From: an uncultured Bacilli bacterium
GTDB taxonomy: Bacteria; Bacillota_I; Bacilli_A; RF39; UBA660
Direction: 5' to 3'
Length of the DNA stretch: 64,000 nucleotides
NCBI GenBank assembly: GCA_934089275.1
Contig: CAKOJJ010000001.1
Span: forward strand, 1-64,000
Part shown: in pieces, positions 53,854 to 61,225 of the stretch
How the letters are laid out: every line of letters begins with the position of its first letter
How positions within the stretch are numbered: position 1 is the first letter of the stretch
Translations under genes and position numbers: made by a program
The notes under the pieces: model-generated
What the model saw: only the letters and a program-made list of their open reading frames with translations
What the model was told of the DNA's origin: nothing
The model's database searches: none

Positions 53854-53861
53854 GTGATTAA

Positions 53862-54158
53862 ATGAAAATAACAGATTTACAAAATTTTATTAAGGAAAGA
53901 GATTATAAACCAGAATTAAAAGAAAAATATTTTATGAAACTAGTAGAGGAAGTTGGGGAATTAGCTGAGGTTATTAGAAAGGATAAAAGAATGATTCATA
54001 ATGAAATCAAAGATTCAATAGAGGAAGAACTTTATGATGTCTTTTACTATGTTTGTGCTTTGGCAAATTGTTATGATATCGATTTAGAAGAATGTCATAA
54101 ATTAAAGTCAGAATTGAATCAAAGAAAGTGGTATGCAAATGAAAACAATAATGGTTGA
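53862..54158 (+). CDS. MazG-like nucleotide pyrophosphohydrolase
   Basis: 98 residues, a single MazG-type all-helical NTP pyrophosphatase unit. KLVEEVGELAEVIRKD and EEELYDVFYYVCALANCYDIDLEE give the ExxE...ExxD metal site. Such proteins hydrolyse (d)NTPs to monophosphates. It overlaps the next gene, a putative 5'-nucleotidase, by 26 bases, suggesting consecutive steps on nucleotides. Confidence 0.85.
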   Translation: MKITDLQNFIKERDYKPELKEKYFMKLVEEVGELAEVIRKDKRMIHNEIKDSIEEELYDVFYYVCALANCYDIDLEECHKLKSELNQRKWYANENNNG

Positions 54159-54699
54159 TATGGACGACGTTTTAACAAACGGCAATTTTTCTAAAATACT
54201 AGAAAACTATCTTGGATATAAACCGGATTATAATAATATAAAAAATTATTATATACAAGATATTTTAGGGGATAAAAAAGATGACTTTTTTAATAAGTTT
54301 AAGGATATGAATTTGTATGAAAATGCAACTTTATTTCCAGACTGCTATGATGTATTAAAACATCTTAGTGAAAAGTACAAGATTTATATATGCACAGATT
54401 ATATATGGCGAGAAATCATAGAATATGCTGGAAATAATTTAAAAAACAAGTATAACTTTTTATACAAAGCATTAGATTTCATACCACCCCAAAACTATAT
54501 TTTTACTGCAGATAAATCTATTATTAACTGCGATATTAAAATAGACGATAAAATAAAACATATAGAAGACGCCAAAATAAAATTATTATTTACAGCTTGG
54601 CACAATAAAGAATTAACTGACGATGAATTAAAAAAGAAAAATATTATTAGAGTTAATAATTGGAAAGAAATAGAAGAAATACTACTAAAAGATTTATAA
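54133..54699 (+). CDS. 5'(3')-deoxyribonucleotidase-like HAD protein (NT5C type)
   Basis: 188 residues. HAD motif I VDMDDVLTN near the N-terminus (Asp-x-Asp), a helical cap, YICTDYIW in place of motif II and CDIKIDDKIKHIEDA as motif IV. This is the NT5C/YorS-like group that removes phosphate from pyrimidine nucleotides. A second ATG at 54139 is equally likely as the start. Coupled to the MazG-like gene. Confidence 0.78.
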   Translation: MQMKTIMVDMDDVLTNGNFSKILENYLGYKPDYNNIKNYYIQDILGDKKDDFFNKFKDMNLYENATLFPDCYDVLKHLSEKYKIYICTDYIWREIIEYAGNNLKNKYNFLYKALDFIPPQNYIFTADKSIINCDIKIDDKIKHIEDAKIKLLFTAWHNKELTDDELKKKNIIRVNNWKEIEEILLKDL

Positions 54700-54732
54700 A
54701 TCAGTAATCCATAAAAGGTAAGGAGGCGCGTT

Positions 54733-55371
54733 ATGAAAGAAAGATATATGGTTGAATTTTATAACCATACAAAAAAAGACTTTGAAGAAGTTTCAAAAAT
54801 AGAAAATGATTACTTTGAACCAGAGACAATAGCAAGCGTAGATCAAGTAATGTTATGGGATAATAAAAATAACGATATTCATATTTTTGTAAGAGATGTA
54901 ATTTCAAACTGCATTGTTGGAGAGATAACGTTATTACCATTAAATGATGAACAGTTTATAAAATTCATTAAAAATGAGTTGTCTGACACTGAATTAAATC
55001 ATAAGACTTTAGAATCCTATAAAGATAACACATGTTACAATCTCTTGTTATCTGCAATCGCGATTGATAAAAAGTATAGAGAAGAAAAAGCGGTTTTAAG
55101 TTATTTATTAAAAGGATTGAATCAAAAAATAAATAGCCTATTAAGTAAAGAAATAAAATTTAAAAACATGTGTGCTGAAGGTCAAACAAAAGAGGGTCAA
55201 AAATTCCTTGAAAGTTTTTTGGATCTAAAAGAGAAAGGTTTAACTAAAGAAGGATACAAATTATATTCTTTTGATAATACAGATGAATTTTTAAAATGGT
55301 TTAAAAGATTCCCAAAATATATAGAAGAATATGATAAAAAGTTTCAACTTGATAAAAAACATCTACAATAA
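54733..55371 (+). CDS. GNAT-like acetyltransferase-fold protein
   Basis: 212 residues. The order of strands (IHIFVRDVISNCIVGEITLLPL, then LLSAIAIDKKYREEKAVLSYLLKGL) matches the GNAT fold and its acetyl-CoA-binding helix, but the loop reads KKYREEKAV instead of the usual R/QxxGxG/A. The ribosome site AAGGAGGCG is strong. Substrate unknown; assignment is by fold pattern only. Confidence 0.55.
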   Translation: MKERYMVEFYNHTKKDFEEVSKIENDYFEPETIASVDQVMLWDNKNNDIHIFVRDVISNCIVGEITLLPLNDEQFIKFIKNELSDTELNHKTLESYKDNTCYNLLLSAIAIDKKYREEKAVLSYLLKGLNQKINSLLSKEIKFKNMCAEGQTKEGQKFLESFLDLKEKGLTKEGYKLYSFDNTDEFLKWFKRFPKYIEEYDKKFQLDKKHLQ

Positions 55372-55390
55372 AAACGTTGAACTAAATTAT

Positions 55391-55415
55391 AAAAAAAGAT
55401 CACTACAGAAGTGAT
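55391..55415 (-). terminator. Terminator of the XRE-type regulator
   Basis: ATCACT/AGTGAT stem with seven T on the minus strand. Confidence 0.75.
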
Positions 55416-55430
55416 TAACTAAAACACAAA

Positions 55431-55670
55431 TTATTTAATATCATCAAATAGTTGTCTGATATCTATTTCTAGAGCATCAGCAAATTTTCCTATTGTTTCA
55501 AGTAAAGGAGTTTTATCAATTGACAAGCACTCTAAATCTCTTACATATCCATGAGTTAAACCTGTTAAATCAGCAAGTTCTTGAAGCGTATACTTTCTCA
55601 TTAGACGATATTTTTTTATATTTTTTCTAACAATTAAAGATAATTGTTCTTTGGAATATCTACTAGTCAA
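55431..55670 (-). CDS. Small XRE-family HTH regulator
   Basis: 79 residues, essentially one Cro/CI helix-turn-helix: YTLQELADLTGLTHGYVRDLECLSIDKTPLLETIGKFADALEI. No extra sensing domain. It is divergently placed from the lipoprotein gene at 55801, so it may control that gene and itself from the shared 130-base region. Confidence 0.88.
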   Translation of the reverse strand: MTSRYSKEQLSLIVRKNIKKYRLMRKYTLQELADLTGLTHGYVRDLECLSIDKTPLLETIGKFADALEIDIRQLFDDIK

Positions 55671-55744
55671 AGTACATCGCTTCCTTTCTAGTAAAATTAT
55701 TTCATAAAATTTTTAAAAAATATGTCGCCTGTGTGAAGTTTTTA

Positions 55745-55753
55745 TGCTATAAT
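55745..55753 (+). promoter_or_regulatory. Extended -10 promoter of the lipoprotein gene
   Basis: TGCTATAAT in the divergent region, 47 bases before the start codon. Confidence 0.5.
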
Positions 55754-55800
55754 GAGTTTGAAAGGAAAAAAACTCGATTAAGTTTTAGTAGGAGGTTAAT

Positions 55801-56352
55801 ATGAAAAAGATTATACTTAGTTTTTTATTTACAATAGTTGCATTATTTGGAATGACAGGATGTGAAAGTGATAGTGTTCAAAGTGGCACTAACGGAAATG
55901 GTTATAATAATTCTAGCAATGATAATAAAGAATCGGACGTTAAAATAACTGAACCAGCAAACTCATCCAAAACTCATAAACTTGGTGAAGCTTTTACTTT
56001 TGATGATTTAGAGCTTACATTTGATACAACATATACTTTTGTAACATTAAAAAACAGATATTCTGAACATAATGGAAAGTCAGTAATTAAACTTGGTGTA
56101 ACAGTAAAAAATCTTGCATCAGAAAAAAATCATTTGAACATGTATTACTATGATTTATTTGGTTCACAAGGAACTGAATTAGATGGTGTTGCAGCTTATT
56201 TTGATAACACAATTGATTATGCTGGAGATTTAAAATCTGGAGCATCATATAAAGCATATTTTTACATATTATATGATGGTGATGGAAAATATAGCATTGA
56301 TTTTGACAATTATTCAGAAGAAACTTCAGTGGAATTCGATATCAAAAAATAA
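55801..56352 (+). CDS. DUF4352-type lipoprotein
   Basis: 183 residues. The lipobox GMTGC (Cys about 21) ends a signal peptide (KKIILSFLFTIVALF). A Ser/Asn-rich linker is followed by an immunoglobulin-like DUF4352 domain: GEAFTFDDLELTF, SVIKLGVTVKNLASEKNHLN and GDLKSGASYKAYFYILYDGDG. Anchored to the outer face of the membrane; role unknown. The ribosome site is AGGAGG. Confidence 0.85.
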   Translation: MKKIILSFLFTIVALFGMTGCESDSVQSGTNGNGYNNSSNDNKESDVKITEPANSSKTHKLGEAFTFDDLELTFDTTYTFVTLKNRYSEHNGKSVIKLGVTVKNLASEKNHLNMYYYDLFGSQGTELDGVAAYFDNTIDYAGDLKSGASYKAYFYILYDGDGKYSIDFDNYSEETSVEFDIKK

Positions 56353-56387
56353 AAAGATAGTTATCCTTTCAAACTATCTTTTTTTTA
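56351..56387 (+). terminator. Terminator after the lipoprotein gene
   Basis: AAAGATAGTT/AACTATCTTT stem with T run at the stop codon. Confidence 0.8.
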
Positions 56388-56458
56388 TTTAATAAATCAA
56401 ACTTACAAAATATACAAAAATGTTTTAAATGCACAATCTTTATATTGGATTTTATATA

Positions 56459-56467
56459 TGTTATAAT
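56459..56467 (+). promoter_or_regulatory. Extended -10 promoter of the acyltransferase-like gene
   Basis: TGTTATAAT, without a well-placed -35; leaves a leader of about 100 bases in which I see no clear structure. Confidence 0.4.
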
Positions 56468-56572
56468 TTTGATGTCTAGTAGTGGGCTAATATTACGAAA
56501 CGACTTTAGTATAGAAATTTTAAACAAAAATAACAAATGAAAAAATAATTTAAGTAGGGCAAGAGGTGTTTT

Positions 56573-57592
56573 ATGTATTCAATAGAAGAATTGGCAAATT
56601 ATATATCATTTGAAAATATTCCATCTTCATGGACTAATTGTTATGAAGATATAAAAAAAGAATATAATCGTAATTGGTTAGATAAGTATGATTTTAGCTT
56701 GATACTTTCTTATTATGAATTTGATGATAATTTTACAAAAAGATTTTATGATGAGTTAAAAATTATAAAACAAGATGATAAGTTAAATATAATTTGTTTT
56801 ATAATGTATTACATTTTATTTTTAGCCGATATTAAAAACTATTACAACATATGGTCATGGAGATCAACTAATAAGGTTTTAAAAAACAATGGTAGTTATA
56901 TGATTCCTGTTGTATCTTTGTTATGTGGGTATGAATTTCATCTTAAAGCTATTAAAATCCGAAACTTTGACCAAGAACAAATAGGATTACAGAAATATAA
57001 TATTAGGTTAACTTGTACAAATGATAGAATTAATTATGGACTTGATGGAATAAGATTCAGTCAAATGATTTGGGGATCATTCTTCATGAAAGGATTCTTA
57101 ATTCAAATCGGAAGATTACAATATGAAATAGGGGTTAATAATTTTAACAAACTTGATAAATACTTTAAAGAAAAACACCAATACATTTATATACATATAC
57201 CTAAAGGTAATGATTTAAGCGAAAAAGATGTTGATGAATCCATTTGTTCAGCTCAAAAGTACATAAAGAAATATTATCCAGAATTAAAAAATGAGAAACT
57301 AGCTTATTACACACAATCATGGTTATTAAGCCCAGAAGTTAGAGAAGTATTACCAGCAAGTAGCAATATATTAAAATTTCAAAATAGATTTAATATTATA
57401 GAATACGAAGAAAATGATTATGATTTCTTAAATTTTGTATTCAATAGTGGCATCGAAAAAGTTGATTATATTGATTTACCAGAAACAACAACTTTACAAA
57501 GAAAATTGAAAGCAAAACTACTAAACGGAGACAAATTACATCTAGGATTAGGTGTTTTAAAAACTTCAGAGATTTCTTCTAAAAAAAATTAA
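56573..57592 (+). CDS. Acyltransferase-like protein (DUF5596 type)
   Basis: 339 residues, soluble. The C-terminal half (about 200-320) has YIHIPKGNDLSEKDVDESICSAQKYIKKYYPEL and YYTQSWLLSPEVREVLPASSNILKFQNRF, which I associate with the GNAT-like C-terminal DUF5596 acyltransferase domain. The N-terminal half is helical. No genomic partner. The ribosome site is AGAGGTG. Confidence 0.65.
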   Translation: MYSIEELANYISFENIPSSWTNCYEDIKKEYNRNWLDKYDFSLILSYYEFDDNFTKRFYDELKIIKQDDKLNIICFIMYYILFLADIKNYYNIWSWRSTNKVLKNNGSYMIPVVSLLCGYEFHLKAIKIRNFDQEQIGLQKYNIRLTCTNDRINYGLDGIRFSQMIWGSFFMKGFLIQIGRLQYEIGVNNFNKLDKYFKEKHQYIYIHIPKGNDLSEKDVDESICSAQKYIKKYYPELKNEKLAYYTQSWLLSPEVREVLPASSNILKFQNRFNIIEYEENDYDFLNFVFNSGIEKVDYIDLPETTTLQRKLKAKLLNGDKLHLGLGVLKTSEISSKKN

Positions 57593-57604
57593 GATTGGAT
57601 TTTC

Positions 57605-57633
57605 TTGCAAAACAAAAACATATGTAGTAATAT
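57605..57633 (+). promoter_or_regulatory. Promoter of the candidate antitoxin RNA
   Basis: TTGCAA (57605-57610), 17-base spacer, TAATAT (57628-57633). Transcription would start near 57640. Confidence 0.65.
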
Positions 57634-57639
57634 GTATTT

Positions 57640-57748
57640 AGAGATGCAATATTGCATACAATAAAAAAGGGAACATTCAGTTTTTGCTAGTTGAATGTCT
57701 ACCTGAAAATTTTGGAGACACTTATCTTTGCAGATGAGTGTCGTTTTT
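57640..57748 (+). ncRNA. Candidate type I antitoxin RNA
   Basis: About 110 bases, from the promoter start to a strong terminator: a 10-bp stem (57717-57726 with 57733-57742) and GTTTTTAT. It is convergent with the toxin mRNA and overlaps the whole of its 3' untranslated part (about 80 bases). It contains no plausible reading frame. Confidence 0.65.
57662..57698 (-). terminator. Terminator of the candidate toxin mRNA
   Basis: On the minus strand a stem ACATTCA/TGAATGT is followed by TCCC and a run of T. The stem lies inside the antitoxin RNA. Confidence 0.6.
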
Positions 57749-57894
57749 ATTTATAGGTGATACTACTTCAAAGTAATGAAGAGTAAGGCTATTAACAAAA
57801 TGATTATAATGATCAAGCTTAAGATTAAGAAATCTTTCTTTCCCATATATATCAAAAACCTCCTCTCAATAAAGAATGGAGGTAGACACTCAAC
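57690..57894. repeat. Inverted repeat flanking the toxin frame
   Basis: GTTGAATGTCTACCT (57690-57704) and AGGTAGACACTCAAC (57880-57894) match at 14 of 15 positions when one is inverted. In the toxin mRNA the 5' leader could therefore pair with its own 3' end. Confidence 0.75.
57763..57846 (-). CDS. Candidate type I toxin: 27-residue hydrophobic peptide
   Basis: 27 residues, MGKKDFLILSL followed by a run of Ile/Leu/Ala/Phe and a final Lys: one membrane-spanning helix with Lys at both ends, as in Fst, Ldr, BsrG or TxpA toxins. The ribosome site GGAGGT (57863-57858) lies 11 bases before the ATG. In the mRNA, ACCTCC (57883-57878) can pair with that site and hide it. Its mRNA starts near 57907 and ends near 57662 opposite the antitoxin RNA. 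It does not match a named toxin family that I can recognise. Confidence 0.65.
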   Translation of the reverse strand: MGKKDFLILSLIIIIILLIALLFITLK

Positions 57895-57913
57895 AACTGA
57901 TGTTCCTAGTGAA

Positions 57914-57942
57914 ATTATAATAAATGTTCGATATTGCTTGCA
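57914..57942 (-). promoter_or_regulatory. Promoter of the candidate toxin mRNA
   Basis: On the minus strand TTGCAA, then TATAAT (57919-57914) with a spacer of 18 (17 to TTATAA). Transcription would start near 57907. Confidence 0.6.
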
Positions 57943-57944
57943 AG

Positions 57945-57973
57945 AAAAAAACTAAGAAAATTGATTCTTAGTT
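57945..57973 (-). terminator. Terminator of the tRNA-His gene
   Basis: On the minus strand AACTAAGAA/TTCTTAGTT is followed by a T run. Confidence 0.8.
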
Positions 57974-57985
57974 TTAATTTCACAA

Positions 57986-58062
57986 TGGGGCGAAATGTGG
58001 GAATCGAACCCACGCATACCGGAGCCACAATCCGGCGTGTTAACCACTTCACCAATTTCGCC
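57986..58062 (-). tRNA. tRNA-His (anticodon GTG)
   Basis: 77 bases including an encoded CCA. The anticodon loop TTGTGGC sits on a CCGGA/TCCGG stem; the T arm has GGTTCGATTCC. The extra 5' G (position -1) that histidyl-tRNA synthetase requires is encoded in the DNA and faces C73. Single tRNA unit with its own promoter and terminator. Confidence 0.97.
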
Positions 58063-58075
58063 ATCGACATATCTA

Positions 58076-58104
58076 ATTCTATCAAATAATTTTATGTATT
58101 GCAA
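58076..58104 (-). promoter_or_regulatory. Promoter of tRNA-His
   Basis: Minus strand TTGCAA (58104-58099), 17-base spacer, TAGAAT (58081-58076). Confidence 0.7.
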
Positions 58105-58153
58105 GTCCTTTATTATATTAATTTTAAATGATATAATTTTAAAGGTGGATCAT

Positions 58154-59083
58154 ATGGAAAACAAATACATTATTAAATCAAATAGTTTTACATTTTTAAA
58201 CGATAAAATAAAAGAACTTAGTAAAGACTATAAAGAGATTGAAAATTTTTCTTTAGTTGAAGATTCAATAGATGATGTAATAGAAAGCATGCAACATTTT
58301 GGACTTTTTTCTGAAAGTAAATGTATAATCGTAAAAAATGTGAAATACTTTGCTGGTAATTTTTCATATGAAGAAGAATGTAATAAACTAAAAGATGCAT
58401 TATCTAATTTAGATAATGAAACAATGGTAATTCTTATTAATGATGAAGTTTTAAAGTCCAAAAAGATTGTAAAAGATTTGATTTCTTTAGGAGTAAAATT
58501 TATTGATTTAACTGGTAACAATGAAGATGATGTTGTAACTTATATAACTGATTATTTTAAAAAAGAGAATATAAATATAAATAGAGATGCTTTATTGGAA
58601 ATATATAATAATAGTTCAAACAATATAGATATAACTATCAATGAAATTGAAAGACTTTCCAATTTGAGCAATAACATAACTCATGATTTAGTTGTTTCAA
58701 ATACTCAAAAAAATGAAGAAGATGTAACATTCGCTTTTTCAAATGCGATAATAGCTAAAGATTTTAATTTAGGATTTAAATATTTAGATGTATTATTAAA
58801 AAACGGAAGTGAACCAATTAATATAGTCGCACTTCTTGCTAGTAGTTTTACCAATATTTATATGGTAAAAAGTGCTTCTGCTGATGGTTTAAGTGATGAA
58901 GAAATTGCTAAACTATTTGGATATTCTAATCCAAAAAGAGTAGGTGTTTTAAAAAGAAACGGAAAAATTTATACTCTTGATCAACTAAAAGATATAATTG
59001 TTTCTTTATCCAATCTAGATTTAAAATTAAAAAGTGGTTATGACCAAATTTATGCATTAAAAGAGTTCTTACTTGATTTGTAA
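58154..59083 (+). CDS. holA: DNA polymerase III subunit delta
   Basis: 309 residues. Delta opens the sliding clamp in the clamp loader. The N-terminal AAA+-like domain (VEDSIDDVIESMQHFGLFSESKCIIVKNV), the helical lid and the C-terminal collar domain (ALLASSFTNIYMVKSA and NPKRVGVLKRNGK) are in the right order. ATG 58154 follows AGGTGG (58143-58148). An in-frame extension towards the left is only the complement of the tRNA gene. Its end overlaps the convergent rnhC by 15 bases. Confidence 0.93.
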   Translation: MENKYIIKSNSFTFLNDKIKELSKDYKEIENFSLVEDSIDDVIESMQHFGLFSESKCIIVKNVKYFAGNFSYEEECNKLKDALSNLDNETMVILINDEVLKSKKIVKDLISLGVKFIDLTGNNEDDVVTYITDYFKKENININRDALLEIYNNSSNNIDITINEIERLSNLSNNITHDLVVSNTQKNEEDVTFAFSNAIIAKDFNLGFKYLDVLLKNGSEPINIVALLASSFTNIYMVKSASADGLSDEEIAKLFGYSNPKRVGVLKRNGKIYTLDQLKDIIVSLSNLDLKLKSGYDQIYALKEFLLDL

Positions 59084-60025
59084 GAACTCTTTAATTTTAT
59101 CAGTATTTTTAAAATTTAATTTTGCAATATCTTTTAATTTTTCTATTCCATAATTATTAACGATCTTCACACCTGTTTGATCTACGATATCGCCAGCGCC
59201 CTTTGGAACTTTCATTTTTAATTGATCTTCCATTTTTTCCATTTCTTTAATAAAAATATATCTTGAAATAATACTTGAAACAGCAACACTTAGACACTTG
59301 TCTTCGGCATGAGTAGTAAATGTAATATTTGTAACCTTGTTCGGTGTTTCCTTAATATGCTCGTAATATTTAGTAGGAAAGCAAAATTGATCAACTACAA
59401 TTTTATCATAGTTATAGTTTTTGCTTTTTAATGCAAACAAAACTTTATTATGTAATATAGCTTTTACTTTATTCATATTAGTAATTCCTAAACGATTATA
59501 ATCGCTTGGAGTTAAGATATATGTAATGTGAGGAAATTCTTTTATCAAAGTAGGTGCGATAGACATAATTTTTTCATCAGTAATTTTTTTTGAATCTCTT
59601 ACTCCTAAATCATAAAGGGAAGATTTTCTACTTATATCAACAAAAGATGCTGTTACAATTATAGGACCAAAATAATCTCCAGTTCCAACTTCATCAGAAC
59701 CGATAGTAGAAATATTTTTAAAACGAGTATCATTTAGTTCTTCATCTTTTTTGTCTTTTTTATCTTGCTTATCCTTTAATTCTTTTTCTAAATCACGATT
59801 ATTGTTGATTCTTTCTTCTTCCATCCAATAACTTGCTTCAATATCAGCACCTATACCTTGAAACATCAATTTTCCAGATTCATATAATGTGATAACACAG
59901 TCATAATCTTTAACTTGAAACACTGAATAGGGTGGATGATTTGGAAGGGCGCGATCTTTATAAAAGTCTATTACTTTATTCTTTAAATTATCTGATATCT
60001 TAAATACGATAGTTTGTTGTTTCAT
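59069..60025 (-). CDS. rnhC: Ribonuclease HIII
   Basis: 318 residues. Degrades RNA in RNA:DNA hybrids. The N-terminal TBP-like substrate-binding domain (DUF3378; about 1-85), a Lys/Asp/Glu-rich linker (KELKDKQDKKDKKDEELND), then the type 2 RNase H domain with STIGSDEVGTGDYFGPIIV (Asp-Glu pair) and GVRDSKKITDE. GSDEVGTGDYFGP is diagnostic for HIII. Monocistronic. Confidence 0.95.
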   Translation of the reverse strand: MKQQTIVFKISDNLKNKVIDFYKDRALPNHPPYSVFQVKDYDCVITLYESGKLMFQGIGADIEASYWMEEERINNNRDLEKELKDKQDKKDKKDEELNDTRFKNISTIGSDEVGTGDYFGPIIVTASFVDISRKSSLYDLGVRDSKKITDEKIMSIAPTLIKEFPHITYILTPSDYNRLGITNMNKVKAILHNKVLFALKSKNYNYDKIVVDQFCFPTKYYEHIKETPNKVTNITFTTHAEDKCLSVAVSSIISRYIFIKEMEKMEDQLKMKVPKGAGDIVDQTGVKIVNNYGIEKLKDIAKLNFKNTDKIKEFLQIK

Positions 60026-60120
60026 GAAATCACCTGATTAAATTTTACCATAAGTAATTGCTTTTTTAAACAAAATTATATTATAATTAAAGTACTTAGA
60101 ATATTAAAGAATTTTCAAAG

Positions 60121-60126
60121 TATAAT
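60121..60126 (+). promoter_or_regulatory. -10 element before cvpA
   Basis: TATAAT 18 bases before the cvpA start codon; -35 weak. Confidence 0.4.
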
Positions 60127-60144
60127 AGTAGTGAGGGATTAAAA

Positions 60145-60882
60145 ATGTCTATATTGGATATATTAATAATAATTATTCTTGTATTTGGAATTTATCGCGG
60201 TTTCAAATATGGATTTGTAAGAAGTGCGGTATCATTAGTTGGTTCTTTATTTGTTTTTGTTGGAGCATATTATTTAAAGAATCCATTAAGTGTACTTATG
60301 TATGAAAACTTACCATTTCATACGTTTGGTGGAATATTTTCAGGAATTGCAGCTTTAAATATTATTGTTTATGAAGCCATATCATATATAATATGTTTAA
60401 TTGTTTTATCGGCAATTTTGAAGATTGTAATTAAGCTTACTGGTATTATTGATAAATTGATTTCTGCGACAATAATACTTGCTTTACCAAGCAAATTAAT
60501 AGGTGCATTTTTAAAAGTGTTGGAGTATTATATTTATACATTCATTGTTTTATTTGTATTAGCTTCTATTCCATTCTTTACTCCATATTTTAAAGAATCT
60601 ACAATTGCCCCAGCAATTCTTTCTAAAACACCAATTATATCTAAGATGACCAACAATGTTTATAATTCTATTATGGATATATATGATGTATGTTTAAAAT
60701 ATGATGGAGTATCCGATAAAACTAAAGGTAACGAAGAATCGATAAAAATACTTTTAAAATATGATGTTATAAGTACAGAAAGCGTAAGAAAACTTAACGA
60801 AAAAGGTAAATTAAAAATTGATAATATTGATGAAATATTAAGCGAGAAAGAAAGGAATGATAAAAATGATAAAATATCTTAA
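60145..60882 (+). CDS. CvpA family membrane protein
   Basis: 245 residues. Four membrane segments over the first 165 residues; the N-terminus SILDILIIIILVFGIYRGFKYGFVRSAVSLVGS is the CvpA signature (colicin V production family). A cytoplasmic tail follows. In Bacilli it usually sits in rnhC-zapA-cvpA-polX-mutS2; here rnhC is divergent and zapA, polX and mutS2 are missing. Overlaps the thioredoxin gene by 17 bases. Confidence 0.88.
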   Translation: MSILDILIIIILVFGIYRGFKYGFVRSAVSLVGSLFVFVGAYYLKNPLSVLMYENLPFHTFGGIFSGIAALNIIVYEAISYIICLIVLSAILKIVIKLTGIIDKLISATIILALPSKLIGAFLKVLEYYIYTFIVLFVLASIPFFTPYFKESTIAPAILSKTPIISKMTNNVYNSIMDIYDVCLKYDGVSDKTKGNEESIKILLKYDVISTESVRKLNEKGKLKIDNIDEILSEKERNDKNDKIS

Positions 60883-61156
60883 AAATGAAGAAGATTTCTT
60901 AGATCTAACTGCTAAAGGATGTGTATTAGTAGACTTCTTTGCAGAATGGTGTGGTCCATGTAAAATTATGGGAGAAATACTTGAAACGGTAGATGCCGAC
61001 ATCTTAAAAGTTAATACTGATGAATTTCCTAATTTAGCTCAAAAATTTGGAGTAATGAGTATTCCGACTTTAATTCTATTTAAAGATGGCAGTGAAACAA
61101 ATAAGATGATTGGTTTACAATCCAAAGAAGAAATCTTAAACTTCTTAAATAAGTAA
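60866..61156 (+). CDS. trxA: Thioredoxin
   Basis: 96 residues. The active site WCGPCK in FFAEWCGPCKIM, then the cis-proline MSIPTLILF. ATG 60866 has AAAGGA at a proper distance; an in-frame ATG at 60857 would touch that site. It is a little shorter than E. coli Trx (109), lacking part of the N-terminal strand. Cytosolic disulfide reductant. Confidence 0.93.
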   Translation: MIKYLKNEEDFLDLTAKGCVLVDFFAEWCGPCKIMGEILETVDADILKVNTDEFPNLAQKFGVMSIPTLILFKDGSETNKMIGLQSKEEILNFLNK

Positions 61157-61189
61157 TGTCAAAAAAGTGTCAAAATTTGACATTTTTTT
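61155..61189 (+). terminator. Terminator after trxA
   Basis: AATGTCAAA/TTTGACATT stem starting in the stop codon, then a T run. Confidence 0.85.
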
Positions 61190-61198
61190 ATTTTCTTA

Positions 61199-61207
61199 TG
61201 CTATAAT
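61199..61207 (+). promoter_or_regulatory. Extended -10 promoter of parC
   Basis: TGCTATAAT directly after the trxA terminator. Confidence 0.55.
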
Positions 61208-61225
61208 TAGCAATAGGTGAATAGA

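Noticed and set aside
57995..58153. In-frame N-terminal extension of holA
   Set aside because: It reads across the complement of the tRNA-His gene and its promoter; the ribosome site is at 58143 and the family start is at 58154.
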